Of a DNA stretch of 64,000 nucleotides, positions 56,913 to 64,000 are shown piece by piece; position 1 is the stretch's first letter; each line of letters begins with the position of its first letter. The notes under the pieces were generated by a model. The model had not been told where the DNA came from and ran no database searches. It saw nothing but the letters and a program-made list of their open reading frames with translations. The translations under genes and the position numbers were made by a program. Source of the stretch: Dactylosporangium vinaceum (GTDB lineage Bacteria > Actinomycetota > Actinomycetes > Mycobacteriales > Micromonosporaceae). The DNA is taken from contig NZ_CP061913.1 of assembly GCF_019904175.1 (NCBI RefSeq), forward strand, positions 11,284,001 to 11,348,000, in the 5' to 3' direction.

Positions 56913-57344
56913 GTGAGCGCAGTGATCGAGGCCAACAAGCAGGTGGTGGCCGGGTTCTTCGCGGCGGTGAACGAGCGGCGGGTGGGCGACTGGCCGCAGT
57001 ACATGGCCGAGGACGTCGTGGACCACAACAAGGTGATCTTCGGCGAGGAGGACCGGCCGGGGGCGGCGTTCGAGGCGTTCCGGCAGCAGCTGGAGGCGTT
57101 CGGCTCGGGCGGGATGTATCCGCAGCAGCTCATCGCCGAAGGCGACACCGTGGTGGCGCGGCTGATCGTCCGGGGCACACACACCGGATCTCACCCGCGG
57201 ATGCCGGAGCCCACCGGGCGGTCGTGCGAGGTGGAGCAGATCTGGATCCTTACCGTGCGTGACGGAAAGATCTCCGAGATGCGGGCGGTAAGCGATCGTT
57301 TAGGGATGTTCCTGCAGCTCGGCTGGGACTGGCCGACGGTTTGA
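56913..57344 (+). CDS. SnoaL-like ester cyclase-family protein (2)
   Basis: The 143-residue protein resembles the SnoaL ester-cyclase group: NKQVVAGFFAAVNERRVGDW, YMAEDVVDHNKVIFGEEDRP, GAAFEAFRQQLEAFGSGGMY, DTVVARLIVRGTHTGSHPRM and EQIWILTVRDGKISEMRAVS. The family holds conserved His and Asp residues in the pocket (here DHN and the THTG stretch). GTG 56913 is chosen since AGGAGG lies at 56901-56906, which would be inside the coding region if ATG 56898 were used. It is controlled with the divergent TetR (2). Confidence 0.9.
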   Translation: MSAVIEANKQVVAGFFAAVNERRVGDWPQYMAEDVVDHNKVIFGEEDRPGAAFEAFRQQLEAFGSGGMYPQQLIAEGDTVVARLIVRGTHTGSHPRMPEPTGRSCEVEQIWILTVRDGKISEMRAVSDRLGMFLQLGWDWPTV

Positions 57345-57352
57345 CGCGATGG

Positions 57353-57685
57353 TCAGCGGCCCTGGTGGCCGGCGACGGTACCGATGACGATGCTCAGGGC
57401 GAGGAACGCGATGAGGCCGAAGAGGCTCTGCCAGACCCGGCGGTGGCCGAAGTTGAGGGTCCAGCCCAAACCGAGGCGCTTGGGGACGAAGAGGTTGGGG
57501 TCGTCCGGGTTGGCGTAGATGATCCCGCCGTACCAGTAGCGCTCGTCGTCGTGCCGCTGCTGCGGCCGGTTGCGAGTGCTGATGGGCGCGCCGCGGCGGT
57601 TCAGGGGAATGACGACGACGGCCAGTGCACAGATCGCGACGATCAACGCGATCGCGAGCAGCTCGGCAACCACCGGTTGAGTCAT
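57353..57685 (-). CDS. DUF5808-like two-helix membrane protein
   Basis: The 110-residue protein has an N-terminal helix (LLAIALIVAICALAVVVIPL), a soluble central part with YWYGGIIYANPDDPNLFVPK, RLGLGWTLNFG, which matches the DUF5808 signature, and a C-terminal helix (LFGLIAFLALSIVIGTVAG). It lies eight bases from the convergent SnoaL gene. ATG 57685 is the first start before the helix. The function of the family is unknown. Confidence 0.85.
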   Translation of the reverse strand: MTQPVVAELLAIALIVAICALAVVVIPLNRRGAPISTRNRPQQRHDDERYWYGGIIYANPDDPNLFVPKRLGLGWTLNFGHRRVWQSLFGLIAFLALSIVIGTVAGHQGR

Positions 57686-58320
57686 CGTCCAAGTTTCCCA
57701 CTCGGCAGCAAGATGGTCGAGCGCTGCACCGAACCGCGACCCAGTTCGCACGAAATCATCAGGAACAAGAAGCTAGCGAATCGGTAACGAGGGGGGTTTG
57801 CTTCACCCGACCAGGGCCTTACACCGGGTAAAGGGAAAACCGCAATTCGTGACCGATGCGTACCACTGGGGCTCACCTCCGGGTAAGCGCCCGGCCAGCC
57901 GCCCGCCGCGCTGGCGCGCTCGCCATGTTCGCCGCCATTCGCGCCGCCCCGCCTGATCCGGCCACAGTCCGCACGCCAACGCCAACGCCAACGGCTTAGA
58001 CGTATTCGCCCTCGCCGCTGTGGCTGTGCCCGCTTTCGCCCCCGCCGCTGTGCCCGCTTTCGCCCTTACTCGCCCTCGCCGCCGCGCTTGCCTCGCCCTC
58101 GTCGCTGTGCCGCTTTCGCCCTCGCCGCCGCGCTCTGCCGCCCTCGCCGCTGTGCGCTTTCGCCTCGCCGCCGCGCTTGCCCGCCCTCGCCGCTATGCCG
58201 CCCTCGCCGTCGCGTCCGCCCTCGCACTTGCCGTCGCGTCCGCCCTCGGCCTCGCCGTCGCACTCGCGTCCGTCATCGCCGTGCCGTGGTTCGGGGCTGT
58301 GTGACTTTGTTGGCGTCGTG
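57686..58320. repeat. Gene-free gap with CGCCCTCGCCGC simple repeats
   Basis: From about 58010 to 58285 the sequence is built from TCGCCCTCGCCGC(T/C)GTGC-like units of 15-24 bp (cgccctcgccgctgtgcccg, cgccctcgccgccgcgcttg, and others), including TCGCGTCCGCCCTCG repeats near 58215-58270. The open frames in both strands are only Arg/Ala/Pro strings. The part before 58000 has an AT-richer stretch with no open frame of note. I see no gene. Confidence 0.55.
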
Positions 58321-58560
58321 AATTCCTGGCGTCGGGCGGTATGGCTGGTCCTTGGGCCTGGCGGGGCTGGGCTGCGTCGTGACCTGTTGGCGTCGGGCGG
58401 TATGGCTAGTCCTTGGCCTGGCGGGGCTGGGCTGCGTCGTGACCTGCTGGCGTCGGGCGGTATGGCTAGTCCTTGGCCTGGCGGGGCTGGGCTGCGTCGT
58501 GACCTACTGGCGTCGGGCGGTATGGCTGGTCCTTGGCCTGGCGGGGGTGGCCTGTGTCGG
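58321..58560 (+). repeat. 60-bp tandem repeat (four copies)
   Basis: Starting at 58321, 58381, 58441 and 58501, four units of exactly 60 bp read (gacct)-n-tggcgtcgggcggtatggct, then ag/ggtccttggcctggcgggg, then ctgggctgcgtcgt. Units two and three differ at one position; the first and last are a little more diverged. Because 60 is a multiple of three, every frame stays open. One frame would encode a 20-residue hydrophobic repeat (WRRAVWLVLGLAGLGCVVTC). There is no ribosome site, so I regard it as a minisatellite. Confidence 0.85.
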
Positions 58561-58685
58561 GCGGGGGCTGGGCTGTGTTTCGGGCGGCGCGGGGTGGTTC
58601 CGGTCTGGGCGCGGTGCCAGCTGCAGGACGCGGTGCCGGCTGCAAGAGAGGTGCGGTGCCGGCCACAGGAGAGGCGCGGTGCTGG

Positions 58686-59876
58686 CTACCGAAGACCTGC
58701 TCGTTGGGCCTGTAGGTGGGCTCGTTCTGCCTCGTTGGAGGTCAAGGCGGCGGCCCTCGTGTAGGCGGCTGCGGCCTCGTCGAGGCGGCCGGTTCGGCGT
58801 AGGAGGTCGGCTCGTACGGCGTGGTAGACGTGGTAGTTCGGCAGCGGTAGGTCCTCGATGAGCCTTAAAGCTGCCGCGGGGCCTGCTACTTCGGCTACGG
58901 CTACCGCGCGGTTCAACTGCACCACCGGGGACGGGGCGTAGAGGAGCAGCTGGTCGTACAGCTGGACTATCTGCGGCCAGTCCGTTGACTGCGCGGAGGG
59001 GGCGTCGGTGTGGACTGCGTTGATGGCGGCCTGGAGTTGATACGGGCCTGGGTTGGCGCGGCGCAGGCACTCCCGGACCAGGCGGTGGCCCTCGGCTATT
59101 GCCTGCCGGTCCCACATCGAGCGGTCCTGGGCCGGGAGCGGGATGAGGTGGCCGGAGGCGTCTGTCCTCGCCGGGCGCCTTGCGTCGGACAGGATCATCA
59201 GGGCGAGCAGGCCCGTCGCCTCGGGCTCGTCGGGCATCAGGGTGCGGAGCATGCGGGTCAGGCGGATGGCCTCGGCGCACAGGTCGTCGCGGATCAGGGG
59301 GCCGGTGCTGGCCGCGTAGCCCTCGTTGAAGATCAGGTACAGGACGGCCAGGACGGCGGCGAGGCGGTTCGGGAGGTCGGCTTCACGGGGGATGCGGTAC
59401 GGGATGCCGGCTTCCCGGATTTTGGTCTTCGCTCTCACCAGGCGCTGGGCCAGCGTTGCCTCGGGGACCAGGAGTGCTCTGGCGATTTCCGGTGTCGTCA
59501 GGCCGCCCAGCAGGCGGAGCGTCAGCGCCACCTGGGCGTGCCGGGCCAGGGCGGGGTGGCAGGCGGTGAAGATCAGGCGGAGGCGGTCGTCGGGGGGCTC
59601 CGCGGGAGCGTTGTACAGCAAGTCGGCCTCCGCCTGCTTCTCCGCGCGCTTGGCCTCCCGGCGGAGGCGGTCGATCGCGTGGTTGCGGGCCGTGGTGATG
59701 ATCCAGCCCGCCGGGCTGGGTGGGGTGCCGTCCTCGGGCCAGCGCTGGAGGGCGGCAGTGAACGCCTCCTGGACCGCCTCCTCGGCGAGGTCGATGTCGC
59801 CGAGGGTGCGGACCAGGACGGAGACGGCCCGGCCGTACTCCTCGCGGAAGACTCGCTCGATCGCCGGGCCGTTCAC
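58686..59876 (-). CDS. ECF42-type RNA polymerase sigma factor with C-terminal TPR-like domain
   Basis: The 396-residue protein has sigma region 2 (IERVFREEYGRAVSVLVRTL, GDIDLAEEAVQEAFTAALQR, GWIITTARNHAIDRLRRE) and region 4 (VALTLRLLGGLTTPEIARAL, VPEATLAQRLVRAKTKIREA). A C-terminal extension of about 200 residues follows (AVLYLIFNEGYAASTGPLIR, EGHRLVRECLRRANPGPYQL, VQLYDQLLLYAPSPVVQLNR, GRLDEAAAAYTRAAALTSNE), the DUF6596/TPR part typical of ECF42. GTG 59876 overlaps the stop of the DGPF gene (GTGA); GTG 59879 is also possible. ECF42 factors act with DGPF proteins in place of an anti-sigma factor. Confidence 0.94.
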   Translation of the reverse strand: MNGPAIERVFREEYGRAVSVLVRTLGDIDLAEEAVQEAFTAALQRWPEDGTPPSPAGWIITTARNHAIDRLRREAKRAEKQAEADLLYNAPAEPPDDRLRLIFTACHPALARHAQVALTLRLLGGLTTPEIARALLVPEATLAQRLVRAKTKIREAGIPYRIPREADLPNRLAAVLAVLYLIFNEGYAASTGPLIRDDLCAEAIRLTRMLRTLMPDEPEATGLLALMILSDARRPARTDASGHLIPLPAQDRSMWDRQAIAEGHRLVRECLRRANPGPYQLQAAINAVHTDAPSAQSTDWPQIVQLYDQLLLYAPSPVVQLNRAVAVAEVAGPAAALRLIEDLPLPNYHVYHAVRADLLRRTGRLDEAAAAYTRAAALTSNEAERAHLQAQRAGLR

Positions 59877-60217
59877 CACCGGAACGGGCGCACCTCGATC
59901 GGGAGGGTGGTCGCCTCGGCGGTGCGGCGGCCCCACTCGAGGGCCTCGTCCAGGTCCTCGCACTGGATGATCATGATGCCGCCCACGTGCTCCTTGCCCT
60001 CGACGAAGGGGCCGTCGGTGATCAGGACCTCGTCGTTCTTGGGGCGCAAGGTAGTGGCGCTGGCCGGCGGGAACAGGCCGCCGCTGAAGAGCCAGACGCC
60101 GGCCTCCTTCGCGGCGCGTTCGTTCTCGGCGACGCGGGCCATGATCTTCTCCATCTCCGGCGGCGCGGGCGGCTCACCGAAGCTGGGCTCGACGACCGTG
60201 AGCAGGTACTGCTTCAT
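59873..60217 (-). CDS. YCII/DGPF domain protein, ECF42 partner
   Basis: The 114-residue protein starts MKQYLLTVVEPSFGEPPAPP and has the DGPF motif in VLITDGPFVEGKEHVGGIMI, then CEDLDEALEWGRRT and IEVRPFRW. DGPF/YCII proteins are small ferredoxin-fold proteins always found next to ECF42 sigma genes; they probably modulate or are regulated by them. It is co-transcribed with the sigma gene, whose start lies in its stop. ATG 60217 follows AGGTCAAC on the minus strand. Confidence 0.95.
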   Translation of the reverse strand: MKQYLLTVVEPSFGEPPAPPEMEKIMARVAENERAAKEAGVWLFSGGLFPPASATTLRPKNDEVLITDGPFVEGKEHVGGIMIIQCEDLDEALEWGRRTAEATTLPIEVRPFRW

Positions 60218-60308
60218 GTTGACCTCCAGGGAAGCGCTGACGTGTACCGCCTACACGAACGGGCCCGGCCCCCGATCGACACAGCGCGCGGCAAACCGCC
60301 GAAAAAAG

Positions 60309-61337
60309 TCAGTGCGCGCTCGAACCCGCCCACAGGTTGACGCCGGACTCGGTGGCGTACCTGTCGATCTCGGCCAGCTCGTCCGCCGAGAACTCCGGGT
60401 TGTCCAGCGCGGCCACGTTGTCCTCCAGCTGGGCGATGCTGCTGACGCCGATGAGCGTCGACGTGACCCGGGGGTCGCGCAGCGTCCAGGCCAGTGCCAT
60501 CTGGGCCAGGCTCTGCCCGCGCCCGGCGGCGATGTCACGCAGGGAGCGGATCTTGCCCAGGTTCTTCTCGGTCAGCCACTCCGGCGACAGGGAGCTGTTC
60601 TCGGCGGCCCGGGAGTCCGCGGGCACGCCGTTGAGGTAGCGGTCGGTGAGCATGCCCTGGGCGAGCGGCGAGAACGTGATGCAGCCCATGCCCTCCTCGG
60701 CGAGCACGTCGAGCAGGCCGTCCTCGATCCAGCGGTTGATCATCGAGTAGGAGGGCTGGTGGATGAGGGCCGGCGTGCCGAGCTCGCGCAGGATCCGGGC
60801 CGCCTCCGCCGTCTTCGCGGGCGAGTACGACGAGACGCCCACGTAGAGCGCCTTGCCCGCCCGCACCGCCGCGTCGAGCGCGCCCATGGTCTCTTCCAGC
60901 GGAGTTTCGGGGTCGAAGCGGTGGGAGTAGAAGATGTCGACGTAGTCCAGGCCCATCCGCTTGAGGCTCTGATCGAGGCTGGCCGTCAGGTACTTCCGCG
61001 AACCCCAGTCGCCATAGGGGCCCGGCCACATGTCGTAGCCCGCCTTCGAGGAGATGACGAGCTCATCGCGGTACCCACGGAAATCGCTCTTCAAGATCCG
61101 GCCGAAGTTCTCCTCGGCGGAGCCGTAGGGCGGGCCATAGTTGTTGGCCAGGTCGAAGTGCGTGATGCCCAGGTCGAAGGCGCGGCGCGCGAGGGCGCGA
61201 TGGTTGTCCAGCGGCCGGTCGTGGCCGAAGTTGTGCCACAGCCCGAGGGAGACGGCGGGCAGCTTCAGGCCGCTGCGGCCGGTCCGGCGGTACTGCATGC
61301 GCTGGTAACGCGAGTCGTCGGCGCTATAGGTCACCAA
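60309..61337 (-). CDS. Aldo/keto reductase, L-glyceraldehyde-3-phosphate reductase (YghZ) type
   Basis: The 342-residue NADPH-dependent reductase shows the catalytic tetrad in the usual places: Asp and Tyr in THFDLANNYGPPYGSAEENF, Lys in LVISSKAGYDMW and His in DYVDIFYSHRFDPETP. The family marks PGPYGDWGSRKYLTASLDQS, QPSYSMINRWIEDGLLDVLA and TFSPLAQGMLTDRYLNGVP match the YghZ/GPR group that clears toxic aldehydes such as methylglyoxal and L-GAP. It stands alone, with no regulator adjacent except the leftward DGPF/ECF42 unit 91 bp away. Confidence 0.95.
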   Translation of the reverse strand: MVTYSADDSRYQRMQYRRTGRSGLKLPAVSLGLWHNFGHDRPLDNHRALARRAFDLGITHFDLANNYGPPYGSAEENFGRILKSDFRGYRDELVISSKAGYDMWPGPYGDWGSRKYLTASLDQSLKRMGLDYVDIFYSHRFDPETPLEETMGALDAAVRAGKALYVGVSSYSPAKTAEAARILRELGTPALIHQPSYSMINRWIEDGLLDVLAEEGMGCITFSPLAQGMLTDRYLNGVPADSRAAENSSLSPEWLTEKNLGKIRSLRDIAAGRGQSLAQMALAWTLRDPRVTSTLIGVSSIAQLEDNVAALDNPEFSADELAEIDRYATESGVNLWAGSSAH

Positions 61338-61354
61338 CCCACACTAGGGCCGCG

Positions 61355-62398
61355 TCAGCCGATCGTCCGGACGATGTTGCCTTCCTGGTCGCGGATCTCG
61401 GTGGGGACGATCTCGACCACCAGCGGCTCGGCGCCGGGGGCCAGCCGCGTGCCGGCGACGGGTACGAGCACCTGGAGCAGGCCGTCGAGGGCCTCGCTGG
61501 TGAGGACGACGTCGAGGTGGTTGACCGCGTCCTCCGCGGTGCCGACGAAGAAGTTGCCCGACGAGAACTCGGCGCTGCTGCCCGGCCCGTCGAGGCGCAG
61601 CGAGCGGCCGAACGGCAGCCGGCCGAGCAGCGTCTCCGCCACCCGCGGGGCCACGTGCGCGCCGATGACCAGGCGAATCAGGTCACCGTCGGGGCGCCAG
61701 CCGAACTCGGCGAGGGCGAGGGTCGCGGTGGATGAGCCCTCGAGCTGCCGGCCCTCGAGGACCGCGTCGGCGACGTCGAGATCGTCGGTGATCGAGGCCC
61801 GGTCGAGGTCGGTGACAAGCAGCGGCAGCCGGGCCGCGAGCAGCTGGAGGAAGCCGACGACGCTCCACGCCTGGGTGGCCGCGTACTCGTCCGCGGTGAT
61901 GCCCACGACCTGCAGAAACTGCACCGCACCGTTGGGCGTCTCGATCGCGGCCAGCTCCGGGTCCTCCGTGAACACGACGGCCCGGATGAGCGTCTCGCGG
62001 TCGAGCGCGATGGGGCCGTTGAGGTCCATGTGGTGGTTGGGCTCGAACCAGTTGCCTGTCGAGAACACGTATCGGGCGAGGTTCTGCAGGAAGTTCGCGG
62101 CCCAGATCGGCGGCTCGGCCTCGTCGGGGTGCCGGCGGATGCGGAACGTGAACTCGAAGCCCCAGCCGGAGTCCTCCGGATTGTCGGACTGCTTGCCGTA
62201 GAGCTCGCTCATACCGAACGTGACGGCATGCCAGTGCGGCACCGGATCCGTCCGCGGGTAGAAGCTGATGCCGTCAAGCGGGTCGGGCCCGCCGAGCGCC
62301 CACTTGATGATCGTGCCGAGGTGGCGGGCCCGGACGCCCGGATACAGCCGCGCCAGCGCCGCATCGATGGCGTCCCAGCCGGGCGTTTCGGAGGTCAT
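61355..62398 (-). CDS. Suppressor-of-fused (SUFU) domain protein
   Basis: The 347-residue protein holds a SUFU domain in its first half: GWDAIDAALARLYPGVRARH, DPLDGISFYPRTDPVPHWHA, VTFGMSELYGKQSDNPEDSG and WGFEFTFRIRRHPDEAEPPI, then LARYVFSTGNWFEPNHHMDL. Bacterial SUFU proteins are often immunity proteins of polymorphic toxins, but no toxin gene is adjacent here. A second, less typical part (residues 200-347; LALAEFGWRPDGDLIRLVIG) follows. ATG 62398 is the first start in the conserved frame. It ends 18 bp before the aldo-keto reductase start. Confidence 0.9.
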   Translation of the reverse strand: MTSETPGWDAIDAALARLYPGVRARHLGTIIKWALGGPDPLDGISFYPRTDPVPHWHAVTFGMSELYGKQSDNPEDSGWGFEFTFRIRRHPDEAEPPIWAANFLQNLARYVFSTGNWFEPNHHMDLNGPIALDRETLIRAVVFTEDPELAAIETPNGAVQFLQVVGITADEYAATQAWSVVGFLQLLAARLPLLVTDLDRASITDDLDVADAVLEGRQLEGSSTATLALAEFGWRPDGDLIRLVIGAHVAPRVAETLLGRLPFGRSLRLDGPGSSAEFSSGNFFVGTAEDAVNHLDVVLTSEALDGLLQVLVPVAGTRLAPGAEPLVVEIVPTEIRDQEGNIVRTIG

Positions 62399-62623
62399 GT
62401 CGTGATTAAACCCGCTCGATGAAGATCCGGCATGCCCGCGATCAAGGCAAGAACCGTCAAGGCCGAAGCTTCTACTCGGGTCCGCGCGCATGACGGTCCG
62501 AGCCTCCCGCGAGACACCGGTCGGCGCCGGGGCGCCTCCCTGCAGCGTCCGCGAAACTTCCGGTCCAGATCCACGAACCCGGCGCCGGGGGCGCCTGAGG
62601 CCGGCCTCCGCGGAGGTTGCTGT
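62399..62623. other. Gap with GC-rich palindromes
   Basis: This 225-bp gap between the AfsR-like gene and the SUFU gene holds a CCTCCGCGGAGG palindrome at about 62607-62618 and CGGCGCCGGGGGCGCC at about 62580-62595. One may serve as the terminator of the leftward AfsR-like gene. I see no gene. Confidence 0.4.
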
Positions 62624-64000
62624 CTAGATCCCGAGGCGGGCCGCCACGGTGGCGGCGGACGGGTGGCCGAGGCGCTCGTAGATCGCGTGGGCCCGGCGCC
62701 ACAGGCCGATGGCGGGCGCGCCGTCGAGGGCGTCGCCGAGGCGGGTGGCGGTGTGGGCCTCGTCGAGGCGGTCGCCGAGCTCGGTGAACCGGTCGAGAGC
62801 CGCCCGCAGCCGCTCCAGCGAACGATCCCGCTCCCCCAGGGCCGCGTGCACCCGGCCGAGGTGGGCGAGGGCGGCCGCCACCTCGCGCCGGTCGCCGCGC
62901 CCGCCGTGCAGGGCCAGCGCCTCCTCGCCGTGCGCCACCGCCTCCACCGCCCGCCCGGCCAGCGCATAGTGCCAGGCGGCCGCGGCGTGGGCGGCGGCCC
63001 GCCCGGGAACGTCGCCGGCCCGGCGGAACAGCGCGAGGGCCAGCTCGTCGTGGACGATCGCCTCGGCGAAGCGGGCCATCGACTCCAGCAGCGCGGCGAG
63101 GTCCTGCCGGCACCGGGCCGCGGCCGCCGGGTCGCCCTGGGCGAGGAAGCAGTCGGCCGCCTCCCGCAGCCGCCGGAGAGCCGCCTCGTGCTGGCCGGTC
63201 CGCAGGTACGCCGCCGACTGCGCGCGCTTGGCCCGGGCCAGCAGCGCCGGATCGCCCAGGTGCTCGGCGGCCCGGATGGCGACCCCCTGCGCGGCGATGC
63301 GCTCGTCCCAGCGCCCCTCGGCGTCCAGCTGCCCGTCGACCTCGTCGGCGATGCGCCAGGCGTCGCGGTACCGCCGGCGCCGCATGGCCAGCCCCAGGAT
63401 CGCGAACTCCGACCCGTGCTCGACCAGCCGGTCCTGCAGGGTCTTGCGCTCTTTGGCCGGGGTACGGCCGGCCGCGTGCTCCCGCACCAGGGCGGGCATC
63501 GCGAAACGCCCGGCCCGGACCGCCCCGACGAGCTGCGCGCGCACCAGCTCGGCCAGCGCGTCGGCACCGGAGCGTCCGATGAGGATGGTGGCGTCAGCCG
63601 CGCTGAAGTCGGGCCCCGGATGCGCCCCGAACCCGCGAAGCAGCTCCCGCGCGGCCGGGCCGAGCCGCGCGTAGGTCCACGCGAGCGCGCCGACCTCGGC
63701 CACCGCATCGCCCACGGCCCCGAGCCGGAACTCCGGCTGCAGCGCCACCCGCGCCGAAACGATCGCCAGCGCCAGCGGCGACCGCCCGCAGGCCGTGATG
63801 ATCCGATCAGCCCCCTCCGGCTCGCCGCCGACCCGCTCGACCCCGACCCGCGTCGCCAGCATCGCCCGCGCCTCGGTCCGATCGATCACATCCAGCGAAA
63901 CCGCCCCAACACCGTCCACTTCGGACAGCAGTGCGGGCGACACGGGACCGGTCGGCGGCCCCGTACCGTCCTCGCCGGCCGCGGCCGCGAGCCCGGTGAG
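62624..64000 (-). CDS. AfsR/SARP-like STAND NTPase with TPR domain (5' end outside window)
   Basis: The frame stays open to the right edge, so the first codons are missing; the GTG at 63943 is only an internal one. The visible 458 residues begin in the last part of an NB-ARC NTPase (DVIDRTEARAMLATRVGVER, DRIITACGRSPLALAIVSAR), then a winged-helix part (TYARLGPAARELLRGFGAHP, ADALAELVRAQLVGAVRAGR). Six or more TPR-like repeats follow (HLGDPALLARAKRAQSAAYL, EAALRRLREAADCFLAQGDP, GERDRSLERLRAALDRFTEL). This is the C-terminal part of AfsR-type regulators. A SARP DNA-binding domain would lie upstream, outside the window. Confidence 0.88.
   Translation of the reverse strand, partial: LTGLAAAAGEDGTGPPTGPVSPALLSEVDGVGAVSLDVIDRTEARAMLATRVGVERVGGEPEGADRIITACGRSPLALAIVSARVALQPEFRLGAVGDAVAEVGALAWTYARLGPAARELLRGFGAHPGPDFSAADATILIGRSGADALAELVRAQLVGAVRAGRFAMPALVREHAAGRTPAKERKTLQDRLVEHGSEFAILGLAMRRRRYRDAWRIADEVDGQLDAEGRWDERIAAQGVAIRAAEHLGDPALLARAKRAQSAAYLRTGQHEAALRRLREAADCFLAQGDPAAAARCRQDLAALLESMARFAEAIVHDELALALFRRAGDVPGRAAAHAAAAWHYALAGRAVEAVAHGEEALALHGGRGDRREVAAALAHLGRVHAALGERDRSLERLRAALDRFTELGDRLDEAHTATRLGDALDGAPAIGLWRRAHAIYERLGHPSAATVAARLGI

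Noticed and set aside
58321..58560. Possible CRISPR array
   Set aside because: All 60 bases of the unit are conserved; there are no variable spacers.
58177..58861. Two open frames through the 60-bp repeats
   Set aside because: The frames stay open only because the unit length is a multiple of three; no ribosome site and no non-repeat conserved part.
59010..62201. 1063-codon plus-strand open frame
   Set aside because: It runs antisense through four good genes (ECF42, DGPF, aldo-keto reductase, SUFU) and has no known domain.
61355..62398. SUFU protein as immunity partner of a polymorphic toxin
   Set aside because: No toxin, pre-toxin or secretion-associated gene lies next to it in this window, so only the domain is claimed.

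Overview
The window is very GC-rich DNA (about 72% by eye) with GTG and TTG starts, dense four-base ATGA/GTGA overlaps and many SigE-type, TetR, XRE and two-component regulators. Together with recR next to a YbaB gene, ffs next to dnaX, paired XRE/DUF397 genes and a DUF6230/DUF6114 pair, this points to the chromosome of a filamentous actinobacterium, probably Micromonosporaceae. That family-level placement is an inference. I see no rRNA, insertion sequence, CRISPR array or prophage structural gene.

Layout. 0-6 kb: the end of a secreted-type HNH nuclease gene, recR and YbaB/EbfC, then a small accessory island with three paralogous DUF6232-like genes and an XRE/DUF397 module. Four of these genes share an upstream 10-12 bp motif. 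6-15 kb: tRNA-Ser(GGA), SRP RNA, dnaX, mtnA, a tyrA-type gene, tadA with its associated gene, a thioesterase. 15-21 kb: a TetR-histidine kinase-response regulator operon diverging from a lipoprotein, adaptor, ATPase and permease export operon across a 32-bp perfect palindrome. 21-30 kb: deoD, tRNA-Ser(CGA), PHP phosphoesterase, EamA exporter, DUF885 metallopeptidase, a SigE-type sigma factor with a membrane propeller-like partner, and DUF6114/DUF6230. 30-38 kb: secreted GH2 glycosidase with an AbfB domain, secreted papain-like protease with IPT/TIG domains, and a second adaptor/ATPase/FtsX operon. 38-44 kb: a repeat-filled gap, a LuxR-type two-component pair whose regulator carries a very long repetitive linker, an ABC exporter, and an HxlR/NmrA divergent pair.

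44.9-52.1 kb holds the most notable block: a five-gene, translationally coupled operon (SWIM zinc-finger protein, DUF5691-like protein, VWA protein, MoxR-type AAA ATPase, DUF5682-like protein), related in gene content to E. coli yehLMPQ. Its promoter matches the mycobacterial PafBC (RecA-independent, DNA-damage) consensus, and so do the promoters of dnaX and of the LuxR-type two-component operon in this window. If real, this would tie an uncharacterised AAA/VWA chaperone-like system to the DNA-damage response.

52-64 kb: htpG with an APH-like gene, two SnoaL/TetR divergent pairs with visible operators, a DUF5808-like membrane protein, 1 kb of repeats including a four-copy 60-bp minisatellite, an ECF42-type sigma factor with its DGPF/YCII partner, an aldo-keto reductase, a SUFU-domain protein and the C-terminal part of an AfsR-like STAND/TPR regulator that runs off the right edge.
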